This document shows positions 26,410-35,500 of a stretch of DNA of 64,000 nucleotides, one piece after another. The DNA comes from SFHK01 sp045538305 (lineage in GTDB: Bacteria > Bacillota > Clostridia > Christensenellales > Aristaeellaceae): positions 6,509 to 70,508 of the forward strand of contig JAZSRC010000091.1 of the NCBI GenBank assembly GCA_045538305.1, read 5' to 3'. Position 1 is the stretch's first letter; each line of letters begins with the position of its first letter. Position numbers and translations under genes: made by a program. The notes below the pieces were generated by a model. That model was not told the origin of the DNA, did not search any database, and saw only the letters and a program-made list of their open reading frames with translations.

Positions 26410-27414
26410 TCAGTCAAACTGCGCAGCCTTGACGCGCGGATCGATAAAGCCGTAGATAATGTCCAGGAAGAACGTGACCAGCAGAACCATTACGGTTATG
26501 ATCAGCGTCGTAGCGGAGATCAGCGGGTAATCCGCCGCCGTCACAGCGGTATACATGGTATCTCCAAGGCCAGGATAGCTGAATACGATTTCAGCAACCA
26601 GCGCACCGCCGATCATGGTTCCAAGCGACAGCGCCAAGCCCGTAATCTGGGGCAGCATAGCGTTTCTGAATACATACCCTACAATTTTACGGTCCTTGAT
26701 GCCAAGGAATCTGGCATACTTTACGTAGTCTGCATTCAATTCGTAAATGGACATGGAGCGCATGCCGATAGCCTGTCCGCCGATGGATACAAGAACAATC
26801 GACCAGAACGGCAGCTGATAGTGCGAAATGACGGATTTTATGAACTTCCAGCTGAATGTCGGAATCAGGTCAAACCCGTAACCGCCGGAAGGAGGCGCAA
26901 TTTCAAGTTTAACGGCAAACAATACTAATAAGATAACCGCCATACCAAAAGCGGGGATATTGCTTAGGAAGAGGGACAAGGGCATAAGTACCTTGTCAAA
27001 GCCCTTTCGAATGTAAGCAGCCAGCGCGCCCAGAAAATTGCCAATCAGCCATCCTACGATAATCGCTGGCAGCTGAAGCGCAATTGTCCAGAGAATTGCA
27101 CTGGAAATGATATCGGATACAGAGCGCGGATACTGACTGAAGGATGTACCGAAGTCACCCCTGAACATATTCTTTACGAATACACCGAATTGCACGATCA
27201 TCGGCTTATTGGTGCCGAATTCTTCTTCATAGCGTTTATAAACTTCCTGCACGGCACTGGCGTCAGTCATGCCCTGCGTCAGTTTTCCGGTAATGGCCGC
27301 AACAGGATCCGCCGGCATCAGGCGCGGAAGCATAAAGTTGAGAATAACAGCCACGACAAACGTAATGACAAACCATAGTATTTTTTTCCCGAAATATTTG
27401 CGGTATCCCTTCAT
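26410..27414 (-). CDS. ABC transporter permease, OppB/DppB type
   Basis: 334 residues with six helices. The N-terminal FVVAVILNFMLPRLMPADPV and the loop GTSFSQYPRSVSDII are hallmarks of the family, as is the C-terminal VVAEIVFSYPGLGDTMYTAV-type segment. RBS is GGGGGAATG-like just upstream. It forms the pore with the OppC-type subunit. A 27437-27475 hairpin separates it from the binding-protein gene. Confidence 0.93.
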   Translation of the reverse strand: MKGYRKYFGKKILWFVITFVVAVILNFMLPRLMPADPVAAITGKLTQGMTDASAVQEVYKRYEEEFGTNKPMIVQFGVFVKNMFRGDFGTSFSQYPRSVSDIISSAILWTIALQLPAIIVGWLIGNFLGALAAYIRKGFDKVLMPLSLFLSNIPAFGMAVILLVLFAVKLEIAPPSGGYGFDLIPTFSWKFIKSVISHYQLPFWSIVLVSIGGQAIGMRSMSIYELNADYVKYARFLGIKDRKIVGYVFRNAMLPQITGLALSLGTMIGGALVAEIVFSYPGLGDTMYTAVTAADYPLISATTLIITVMVLLVTFFLDIIYGFIDPRVKAAQFD

Positions 27415-27436
27415 CTTTCATTCCCCCCTAATGAAG

Positions 27437-27475
27437 GAAGCGGCTATGCTCCGACGAGCGAAGCATAGCCGCTTC
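27437..27475 (-). terminator. Intercistronic hairpin between binding protein and permease genes
   Basis: A perfect 14-base-pair stem (GAAGCGGCTATGCT and complement) with an 11-base loop lies 12 bases after the stop of the binding-protein gene. No T-run follows, so partial termination or 3'-end protection is more likely than full termination. Confidence 0.65.
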
Positions 27476-27487
27476 TACAATTACAAA

Positions 27488-29278
27488 TTACGGATTGACG
27501 AGCTCAAGCTCATACAGTGCGGCAATACCGTAACCGTCGGTGCAGTCAGCCGGCGGGATGTTGCGGCCGTCGTCACCAGCGGGGTAGTTCGTCCAAACGC
27601 TTTCGTTTACAGCGTGGAATACGGAAGGACGATACATGAGGGAGAAGCTGGGAACCTCGGTCAGGTAGATCTTGGTAAGCTCGGTGTAGAGAGCCTTCAG
27701 CTCTTCGGTATCGGTTACCAGCGGGATCTTCTTGATGAGGGCATCGGCTTCAGCATTTACATACTGGCCCCAGTTGCCGCTCCAGTTGTTCTCTACGCCA
27801 ACATACTCGGTGCCCAGGAACTGGTTTACGCGAGTCCAGGGGTTGGAGGGAGAAGCAGCTTCGGGAGACCACATGAAGATCGCATACTCAACCTGGTTGG
27901 GGTTGGTGAATACGGTCTGATAGATGGAGTACTCGGGATAGAGAGTGGTGATCTCTACGCCGATGTTCTTGCCGGCAGCAGCAACAACTTCCATGGAAGC
28001 CTGCCAGTCAGACCAGCCGTTGGGGCATACAGCGTTCAGAGCGATCTTCTCGCCGTTCCACTCGCGCCAGCCGTCTCCGTCGGTATCAAGGAGGCCAGCC
28101 TCGTCGAGGAGGGCGTTTGCACCGGCGTAATCCATTCCGGCCCACTGGAGGTTGGCAACTTCAGCCTGATTGTACAGAGCCTGCTCGCCGGCGGTGGGGT
28201 TCATCAGGGAGCGCGGTACATCCGCGAAGGAGGGGGACTGGTTGGTCATGGCGTTGGCGATGATGGTGTCATAGTCAACTGCCATTGCGATGGCCTTGCG
28301 CAGCGCAACGTTCTCAGCCAGTACCGGCATGTTCATATTGTACCATGCGGTGGGCATGGTCAGACATACTCCATAGGGAGCCTCTTCATAATAGGTAGAG
28401 ATGGGCAGCTCGTCCTCGAGCCAGAGGTTCTGAACGTTGCCGATGAACTGCTGGCAAACGTCAACCTCGCCGGCCTTCAGAGCAACTTCGCCAGCGGCGT
28501 TGTCGGCATACATTGCATGGGCAATGTACTTCGGAACGGGCAGCTTGCCCCACATGGAAGCATCCTGTCCCCAGTAGTTGTCGTCACGTACGAGAACGAC
28601 CTTCTGATCGTCTGCATAGTACTTGGTATAGGGGCCAGACCATACAACGTCTTCACCGGCATCGTTCAGGATGGCGATGGGATCATTGTTGTTGCGGGCA
28701 ACTACGGTGTCGATCCAAGCAGCCTGTGCGATCGGAGCGCCAGTGGTGAAGTCAACAACCTTCAGGGGGTTGACGGGCTGGCCGGCTTCGTTCACAGCAG
28801 CCTTGAAGGTGACTTTCTTGCCGTCGGCTTCGATGCCGGCAACATAAGCCTTGTAGCCGGTACCGGTGCCGTTTCCGATTTCAACGCCGATTTCGAAGGT
28901 GCGCTTTACGTCAGCAGCGGTAACGGGGGTGCCGTCAGACCACTTGGCAGCGTCCTTGATGGTCAGGGTGATCTCGGTCATGTTCTCGTTCCATGCCCAA
29001 TCGTCATTGGCGAGGAGGCCGGTGAGGCTTCCGTCCATGAAGTTGTACATGTAGAGAGTTTCGAACATCAGGGTACGATAGCCAGAGGGGCCGCCGGCAA
29101 TTGCCATGGCGTTGTTCTGGTTGGTGCCAATGATGTTCCAGCTGTTTACGGTACCCCACTGCTGACCAGCGAAGTACAGGGTCTCGTTGCGGGGAAGCTC
29201 TACAGTTTCAGCAACTGCTGAAGTAAGGGAGAGCACCATTAACAACGAGAGAAGGAGAGCGACGAGTTTCTTAGACAT
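27488..29278 (-). CDS. ABC transporter substrate-binding protein, family 5 (OppA/DppA/CbtA-like)
   Basis: 596 residues. The signal peptide ends at AVA|ETV (23) with no lipobox cysteine. The SBP_bac_5 fold is indicated by LTIKDAAKWSDGTPVTAADV near residue 110 and ALRKAIAMAVDYDTII near 340. Members bind peptides or, in a carbohydrate branch, cellobiose and other beta-glucans. The cytosolic GH3 at the operon's end points to the sugar option (inference). Codon use is highly biased, as in the other binding-protein gene. RBS GGAAGGAAGGATCCGA. Its promoter is perfect. Confidence 0.92.
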   Translation of the reverse strand: MSKKLVALLLSLLMVLSLTSAVAETVELPRNETLYFAGQQWGTVNSWNIIGTNQNNAMAIAGGPSGYRTLMFETLYMYNFMDGSLTGLLANDDWAWNENMTEITLTIKDAAKWSDGTPVTAADVKRTFEIGVEIGNGTGTGYKAYVAGIEADGKKVTFKAAVNEAGQPVNPLKVVDFTTGAPIAQAAWIDTVVARNNNDPIAILNDAGEDVVWSGPYTKYYADDQKVVLVRDDNYWGQDASMWGKLPVPKYIAHAMYADNAAGEVALKAGEVDVCQQFIGNVQNLWLEDELPISTYYEEAPYGVCLTMPTAWYNMNMPVLAENVALRKAIAMAVDYDTIIANAMTNQSPSFADVPRSLMNPTAGEQALYNQAEVANLQWAGMDYAGANALLDEAGLLDTDGDGWREWNGEKIALNAVCPNGWSDWQASMEVVAAAGKNIGVEITTLYPEYSIYQTVFTNPNQVEYAIFMWSPEAASPSNPWTRVNQFLGTEYVGVENNWSGNWGQYVNAEADALIKKIPLVTDTEELKALYTELTKIYLTEVPSFSLMYRPSVFHAVNESVWTNYPAGDDGRNIPPADCTDGYGIAALYELELVNP

Positions 29279-29406
29279 TCGGATCCTTCCTTCCTGTTAA
29301 TTATTTTCTCGGCTGTTGATCGTTCAGCAGCCGGGAGAACCATATTTAAAAGCTATCATCCCTAAAGGCTTGTACATAACCCTCTTAGGCATATCATCAA
29401 ATTACG

Positions 29407-29416
29407 AAAACGTTTT
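29407..29416. promoter_or_regulatory. LacI-type palindrome downstream of the Opp/GH3 promoter
   Basis: AAAACGTTTT, a perfect 10-base palindrome with a central CG as in LacI-family operators, lies about 14-23 bases after the predicted transcription start. It matches the CcpA cre consensus only partly. Confidence 0.5.
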
Positions 29417-29436
29417 ATGTGTAAAGTAACGAGTAA

Positions 29437-29465
29437 ATTATATCTTAAGCGTCCATACTTGTCAA
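29437..29465 (-). promoter_or_regulatory. Promoter of the Opp/GH3 operon
   Basis: On the minus strand a perfect TTGACA (29460-29465), 17 bases and a perfect TATAAT (29437-29442). The predicted leader is about 150 bases. Further upstream, GTTAC-N5-GTAAC (29491-29505) is another inverted repeat. Confidence 0.85.
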
Positions 29466-29575
29466 GTCATCCTTTATTTTTTATAACGAAGTTACAACCG
29501 GTAACCGAAAAAACCCATTCGCTGTAAAAACGCTTTGACAGAATGGCAAAAATTTCCCGTTCCGAGGTTTTATCT

Positions 29576-29592
29576 ATTGCGTCGGACGCAAT
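29576..29592. promoter_or_regulatory. Palindrome upstream of the frameshifted gene
   Basis: ATTGCGTC-G-GACGCAAT is a perfect 17-base palindrome that ends two bases before a TATGAT (29595-29600), a possible -10 box. It could be a repressor site. No convincing -35 was found at the proper distance. Confidence 0.4.
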
Positions 29593-29633
29593 GTTATGAT
29601 ACAGTTTAGAAAAAGCAGCAGGAAGGAATGCAT

Positions 29634-30067
29634 ATGGCCATCGTCAGAATTATGGCTTCACAAAGCGAGATCATCTTTTATACAGCGCCTAACGCATCAA
29701 ACCTCACCATACGCGAATATGTACCGATCGAGGGCGGGCGGCTTTTATCCGAGATCCATCCGGTTCTGTCTTGCTTACATGAAAGCCCTAAACATTGCAA
29801 CCTGCGATATGATGATGCACCATTCCTATCGGGATAACCTGCGCGAATTCGGTTTAAATCTAGGTATCCGCCGGTATGATGAAAGCAAGCCCGGTGGCAT
29901 CGGCGAAAAAAACCATTTATGAATCCGTACGCGCCATGGACACGCCCGATGAAAAAGCAGCCGCGCAAATGGCGCGACAGGTAATCGGAAACGAATTGTT
30001 TCATTATCTTCTGAACCATGAAATCACTTACGCAGAAGCCGAGGGCCTTTCCACGTCCTTCGGATAA
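29634..30067 (+). pseudogene. Frameshifted hypothetical gene
   Basis: A coding-like stretch broken over three frames. The first part starts at an ATG behind AGGAAGG and reads MAIVRIMASQSEIIFYTAPN in one frame to about 29760. Coding character then moves to the next frame (AYMKALNIATCDMMMHHSYRD, about 29765-29895). It moves again to the third (KKTIYESVRAMDTPDEKAAA) and stops just 18 bases before the ROK kinase. Joined, it would be about 145 residues. I do not recognise it. Either a decayed gene or two single-base errors in the sequence. Its position suggests co-transcription with the kinase. Confidence 0.5.
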
Positions 30068-30087
30068 CAGAAAAAGGAGGAGTCAGC

Positions 30088-30969
30088 ATGCTTTTCGGCG
30101 CATTGGAGGCCGGCGGCACCAAAATGGTATGCTCCATCGGCGATGAAAACCTGAACATTCTGGACCGGGCGGTATTCCCTACCGTTACGCCCGACGTCAC
30201 CATACCGGAGATGATCCGTTATTTTCGTTCTCACAGCATCTCCGCCCTTGGCATCGGCACCTTCGGACCGGTTGATCTGAACGAAACGTCAGATACCTAC
30301 GGTTACATAACAACCACGCCAAAGCCTCATTGGGCAAACACCCCCATTCTTACCGACATGAAAAATGCGCTGAATGTACCGGCGCTGATTGATACCGACG
30401 TAAATGCAGCGGCATTGGCGGAATTCACTGCAGGCGCAGCAAAGGGACTAAAAAGCTGCCTGTACGTAACCATCGGCACAGGTATCGGCGGCGGACTGAT
30501 AATCGAAAACAATCTGGTACACGGGCTGGTTCATCCGGAACTCGGACACATGCTGCTCCGCCCGTCTCCGGATGATCCCGCGCCAGACGGTTTCTGCCCA
30601 TTCCACAAGGGCTGCCTGGAAGGACTTGCCAGCGGCCCCGCCATTGAAAAGCGCTGGGGCGAAAGCACAAAAACGCTCGAAGAGGGGCATCCCGCTTGGG
30701 CGCTTGAAGCGGAATACCTCGCGCAGATGTGCGTAAACGCCGTTGTTTGCTTCTCACCCGAGAAAATCGTTCTGGGCGGCGGCGTCATGCACAGAACTCA
30801 TATATTCCCCATGATCCGCCAGCGCGTTCAGCGGCTGTTGAACGGCTATATACAATCGGACGCCCTGATCAGGGATATCGAACACTACATTGTTTCCCCG
30901 GGCCTTGGCGATGCTAGCGGCGTAACGGGGGCGCTCATTCTGGCCAGACAGGCACTGACCCGTTCATAA
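30088..30969 (+). CDS. ROK-family sugar kinase, fructokinase-like
   Basis: 293 residues, cytosolic. The phosphate-binding start GALEAGGTKMVCSIG, the catalytic Asp104 in DTDVNAAALAE, and the GTGIGGGLI loop are typical. The zinc site is His154, Cys170, His173 and Cys176 (HMLL...CPFHKGC), and the fructokinase subgroup (ScrK/GmuE-like) keeps EAGGTK. It should phosphorylate fructose (or mannose/glucose) with ATP. RBS AAGGAGGAG. Downstream UxaE converges on it. Confidence 0.9.
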   Translation: MLFGALEAGGTKMVCSIGDENLNILDRAVFPTVTPDVTIPEMIRYFRSHSISALGIGTFGPVDLNETSDTYGYITTTPKPHWANTPILTDMKNALNVPALIDTDVNAAALAEFTAGAAKGLKSCLYVTIGTGIGGGLIIENNLVHGLVHPELGHMLLRPSPDDPAPDGFCPFHKGCLEGLASGPAIEKRWGESTKTLEEGHPAWALEAEYLAQMCVNAVVCFSPEKIVLGGGVMHRTHIFPMIRQRVQRLLNGYIQSDALIRDIEHYIVSPGLGDASGVTGALILARQALTRS

Positions 30970-30989
30970 ACCGTCCATGCAGATATAAA

Positions 30990-31034
30990 CAAAAAACGGA
31001 GCCCGTTATGCATTTTCTGCGTAACAGGCTCCGT
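30990..31034 (-). terminator. Terminator between the ROK kinase and uxaE
   Basis: An imperfect hairpin of about 15 pairs (ACGGAGCC, single mismatch, GTTATGC, loop, complement). On the minus strand it is followed by TTTTTTGTTTAT, an excellent terminator for uxaE. Confidence 0.85.
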
Positions 31035-31052
31035 ACGTATTATCAGCGTTTA

Positions 31053-32432
31053 TTACAGTTTCGGGCAGCCTAGCGTTTCCAGATGGCGGCCGATGTGGCT
31101 TTCAAGCGCGAGGGCGTATTCCTCTTCGTGTCTGCGCCAGAAATCATACAGTCGTGCGCGGAATACGCTTTCGCCCTTTTCATTCTTGAGCGAAAGGATG
31201 AGGCCGTAGGTAATGTGAATCAGCTGTCTGGCATCATCGTTTTCAAAAAGGGCGGGCAGCTCTGCGTCCGCAAGCGTTTCAATGGCCGGAATGTTGTTCA
31301 GGTTCGTCGTTACATGGTAATACTTGGTCGCTTCCTCAAACGCAATCAGCGCATAGGCGTGAATTTCACGGTACAGCACAGGATCATTGGCGGCAACAAT
31401 TTTCATAGCCTCCAGCCAGTTGGTACCAGCAGTCTTTACATGGTACTTCTGACGGGTATTCGCGCCGACGGATGCAAATACGCTGAACTTGTCAGAGCCG
31501 GAATGTACGCTTACTTTATAGCCGAAATGCCGGGCGATTGCGGCATGCACGGCCATTTCTTTGTCAAACGCAGCCGTATCGCCAATGTAATCGATACCCT
31601 TCTGGAATTCGCCGATAAAACGAGGCGCAATAGTCATAAACGAAACGCCCCGGCGCGTAAGTTCGCTGGCAACAAAGTAGTGTTCGCTGGGCTTGGTAGG
31701 CGTTCCGGTTTCGTCGATGGAAATTTCAAATTCCGCCTTGTACTTTCCGTCTTTGAGGAACTCATCGTACATCTTCACGGCAAAATCCAGCGCGTCGCCA
31801 TAAATGCCGGAAACACGTGCAAGTTCTACTTCCGTAAAGGCGATTTCATTTCCTTCGATGCTGAAGGTTTTCCCAAGATAAATCTCCTTCACATCCTGAC
31901 TGTATGCGCCAGATGCATCGGCATGAATATGGTCGGACAGGTCGAGGGTAATCATCGTAAAGCCCAGAGACAGCGCGTATTCGATATCCTCCGGCTTTTT
32001 CAGATGGTCGCCGTCCGCGCCGAAGCCACGCGTAAAGTTTTCGCGGAACACATAGAAGCTTGCTGCATCCAGTACATCCTCGTAAGTGCGCTCGGTCAGG
32101 TTCAGTTCGCGAATGGACTGCTGAGCGAAAACCGGCATGGCGTCGTATTTTTCAAATACGCGGATATGCCCGGGTCCCGCAATTCCTAGGCGATCGCCCA
32201 CGCCAACGGAACGATCCTTATTCAGAACCGGAACGGGCGCCGTAAACGGAAACAGCGCGCGCAGCGTATTGGCCGTTTCATGGGTAAGCTCATACACATT
32301 CAGACCATCTTCTCCGCCAAAATACGCCTTTCCTTCACAAACAAGCACATCTCTGTCGCCCATATCCGCCATATATACCTTTGCGCCTTCAAGCGCATTT
32401 ACAGATTTCGGATATATTTTCACAAACTCCAT
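31053..32432 (-). CDS. uxaE: Tagaturonate/fructuronate epimerase
   Basis: 459 residues, cytosolic. Recognised as the tagaturonate epimerase family (UxaE), a metal-dependent enzyme that converts D-tagaturonate to D-fructuronate. This lets galacturonate from pectin enter the mannonate branch. Visible pieces are the N-terminal YMADMGDRDVLVCEG, FTRGFGADGDHLKKPEDI and the His-rich stretch LDLSDHIHADASG, with SVHSGSDKFSVF toward the end. RBS GGGAGGAATCATA. Transcribed alone from a good promoter, divergently from lhr. No uxaC/uxuA genes are in the window. Confidence 0.85.
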   Translation of the reverse strand: MEFVKIYPKSVNALEGAKVYMADMGDRDVLVCEGKAYFGGEDGLNVYELTHETANTLRALFPFTAPVPVLNKDRSVGVGDRLGIAGPGHIRVFEKYDAMPVFAQQSIRELNLTERTYEDVLDAASFYVFRENFTRGFGADGDHLKKPEDIEYALSLGFTMITLDLSDHIHADASGAYSQDVKEIYLGKTFSIEGNEIAFTEVELARVSGIYGDALDFAVKMYDEFLKDGKYKAEFEISIDETGTPTKPSEHYFVASELTRRGVSFMTIAPRFIGEFQKGIDYIGDTAAFDKEMAVHAAIARHFGYKVSVHSGSDKFSVFASVGANTRQKYHVKTAGTNWLEAMKIVAANDPVLYREIHAYALIAFEEATKYYHVTTNLNNIPAIETLADAELPALFENDDARQLIHITYGLILSLKNEKGESVFRARLYDFWRRHEEEYALALESHIGRHLETLGCPKL

Positions 32433-32470
32433 TATGATTCCTCCCGCCTTACAAATATTGAACTGTATAT

Positions 32471-32499
32471 ATTATACCTTATATTGCAGTGCGTAGCAA
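32471..32499 (-). promoter_or_regulatory. Promoter of uxaE
   Basis: On the minus strand TTGCTA (32494-32499), 17 bases, perfect TATAAT (32471-32476). It nearly abuts the divergent lhr promoter. Confidence 0.7.
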
Positions 32500-32503
32500 G
32501 CGT

Positions 32504-32532
32504 TTGACACTTGACCTGTACGAATGTATAAT
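32504..32532 (+). promoter_or_regulatory. Promoter of lhr
   Basis: Perfect TTGACA (32504-32509), 17 bases, perfect TATAAT (32527-32532), 32 bases before the start codon. Confidence 0.85.
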
Positions 32533-32564
32533 CGAATTATTCAAAGAAACGCGGAGGCAAAGCT

Positions 32565-35500
32565 ATGAACGGTTTTCTTACCGAAACCAAAAACTGGTTT
32601 TCATCATCCGTCGGCACGCCCACAGCCGTACAGACGCTGGGTTGGCGCGCCATCCGTTCGGGAACGGACGCGCTGATGTGCGCGCCCACGGGCTCCGGCA
32701 AAACGCTGGCTGCGTTTTTGTATTTTTTGGATGCATTCAAGCGCGAGAGTATGGAAAGAAAAATTCCGGACGAAGTTCGCGTAATCTACATTTCGCCGCT
32801 CAAGGCGCTGGGAAACGATATTCAGAAAAACCTGATGCGCCCCCTTTCGGGCTTGTCTCTGGAAAACAGCGTGCGCGTTTCCGTCAGAAACGGCGACACC
32901 TCGCAGAGCGAACGCAGACAGATGCTCGTTCATCCTCCGCACATACTGATCACAACGCCGGAATCACTATATCTTATGCTTTCCTCCAAATCCGGAAGGC
33001 GCATACTGTCAACCGCCAAATGTGCGATTATCGATGAATTTCACGCAACCGTATCATCAAAAAGAGGCACGCATCTCTCCCTGTCGCTGGCCAGGCTGGA
33101 CAATCTGTGCGCACGACGGCTTCAGAGAATCGCGTTGTCTGCAACGATCAGGCCGCTTGATGAAGCTAAAAGGCAGCTGTCCGGAAGCGCAGAATGTGAA
33201 ATCATCAGCCCCGAATCCGAAAAGAAGACGGAGCTGATTGTAGACAGCTCCGAAAAGGATATGCGCATTCTTCCGGAAAACAGCATATGGCCTTCCATTG
33301 CCGAGCGGATGATCCGCCATATGCAAAAAAGCAAAACCACCCTTGTCTTTACAGAGGGCAGAGCCAGCTGCGAAAGGCTGGCGCAGAATATCAATGAAAA
33401 GCTTAAGGGCGAATATGCGCTGACCCATCACGGCTGCGTTTCAAAGGAAAAGCGGCTGGCAGCGGAAAACAGCCTGAAAAACGGCGAACTTAAGGCAATG
33501 ATCGCCACCTCGTCCATGGAACTGGGCATAGACGTCGGAGATATCGATCAGGTTGTTCAGGTCGGAAATCCGATGAGCGTTTCCGCGCTTATGCAGCGAA
33601 TGGGCCGCGCCGGGCATAGCCCCGGTCGGGTGAGCCGCATGTGCATATACCCAAAAACCGCTTACGACGCCGTTTCCTGTGCGCTGACAGCCAAAGCCGC
33701 ATCGCTCGGACAAATCGAGCGTGTCCACGCGTGCGAAATGAGCCTTGACATATTGTCTCAGCATCTGGTTTCCATGGCGTCTGCCGGCGGCGAATATACA
33801 GTAGCGGAAGCCGTCCGCATACTTTCCGGAGCGTATCCGTATCGAAACCTGACGGAGGACATCGTAAAAAGCGTACTCGTCATGCTGGCGGGCGATTATG
33901 AACACGGCGAGGATAAGCCGGTCAGGCCCCGGATCCTATATGATCGGCTCAGCGGAACCGTTACGGGCGATCGCTATACCGATATGCTGGCGCTTTCCTC
34001 CGGCGGCACCATTCCCGACCGGGGCTGGTATGCCGTAACACTTGCAGACGGCACGCGCTTGGGAGAATTGGACGAGGAATATGTGTTTGAAGCAAGAATC
34101 GGCGACAAGTTTCTGCTGGGCGCATTTCCATGGAAAATCATAAACATCACGCGCGACCGGGTGATTGTCGAGAAAACCACGCGCTCAGGCGCACAGTCTC
34201 CGTTCTGGAAGGGCGACGGCGCCATGCGCGCATACGAAACCGGAATCGCATTCGGAAAACATATGAAGCGCTTGTCGGAAAGCGCGCAAAACGGAAAGCA
34301 TGCGCTGATTAAGGCGCTGATGGATATGCACCTTACAGAGAATGCCGCCATGAACGCGTCAAGACTTCTGCTTGAACAGCTCAGCTATACAGACGCCCTA
34401 CCGACCGAACAAACCGTTATCTTCGAGCATTTCAAGGATGAAGCGGGCGAGCACCAGCTGATGATCCATTCCGTTTTCGGCGGCCGCGTAAACCGCGCGC
34501 TCGGCATGCTGCTGGCGAAAGAAGCGCAAAGGCTTACGGGGACGGATGTACGTGCATACGATGATGACGACGGCATCCTCCTTTGCCTGATCGGCGGAAA
34601 AGCAGTACCCGATGGGCTGATATACTCCCTGAACCCGGAAACTGTCCGAAACGATATATGCACCCTTCTGCCCGTATCGCCCATGTTTACAATGCAGTTC
34701 CGATATAACGCACAGCGCGCCATGATGATGGGCGCAAGAAGCGGCAAGCGGTCGCCGCTTTGGATACAGCGCCTACGGGGCGCGGAAACGCTGTCCATAG
34801 CGGCAAAATACAATCAGCACCCCATAATCCTGGAAACCATGCGCGAATGCGCGGAACACATACTGGATCTTGACGCTCTCAAGGACGTGCTCATCGGAGT
34901 ACAAACGGGAAGAATCAGCGTATTGGAAATACACAACGAAACGCCTTCGCCCATGTGTCTTAACCTTCGCCGCCAGGTGGAAGCGGATCTTATGTATGAA
35001 AGCGTCATCCCCTCCGCCGCCGGAATGATTTCGAAGGCCAACGAGGGTTCGCTTACTCCCCTCCCCGCTGCCGTTTCTAAAGCCGCGGACGTACTGAAGC
35101 ATCCAAGAAACGAAGAAGAAGCCCATACGCTTCTCATGCAAAGGGGCGACATACTGCCACACGAAACAGAAATTCCGGTTGATTGGCTGATCGAACTTTC
35201 CAAAAAAGGACGCGCCAGATATATAGAGCCGGGGCTCTGGATTGCCCGGGAGCACGAAAAGGAATATGAAGATGCGCTTTTGCGGGCATCGGATATTGCT
35301 TTGTCCCGGATTATCCGTCGGCTCACGCGCTATACGAACGGACAGAGCATCGGCAGCTTCATGAGCCGATACGGCGTTGACGAAGAGCGGACGCAGCGTA
35401 TAATAGCAGATCTTTCGCAAGCAGGCGATATTATTCCGTTTGAAGACATTTATGTTCATAAAGATGTATACGAAAATGCCCGGCAGCACACTGTTGCCAT

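Noticed and set aside
27269..29221. 650-codon open frame opposite the family-5 binding-protein gene
   Set aside because: It lies fully antisense to a gene with strong codon bias and clear homology. The protein is low-complexity in Val/Gly/Leu and lacks a ribosome site or known motif, so it is a by-product of codon choice.
29400..29420. AAAACGTTTT as a CcpA cre site
   Set aside because: The centre fits but at least three outer positions do not match the cre consensus, so only a LacI-type palindrome is claimed.
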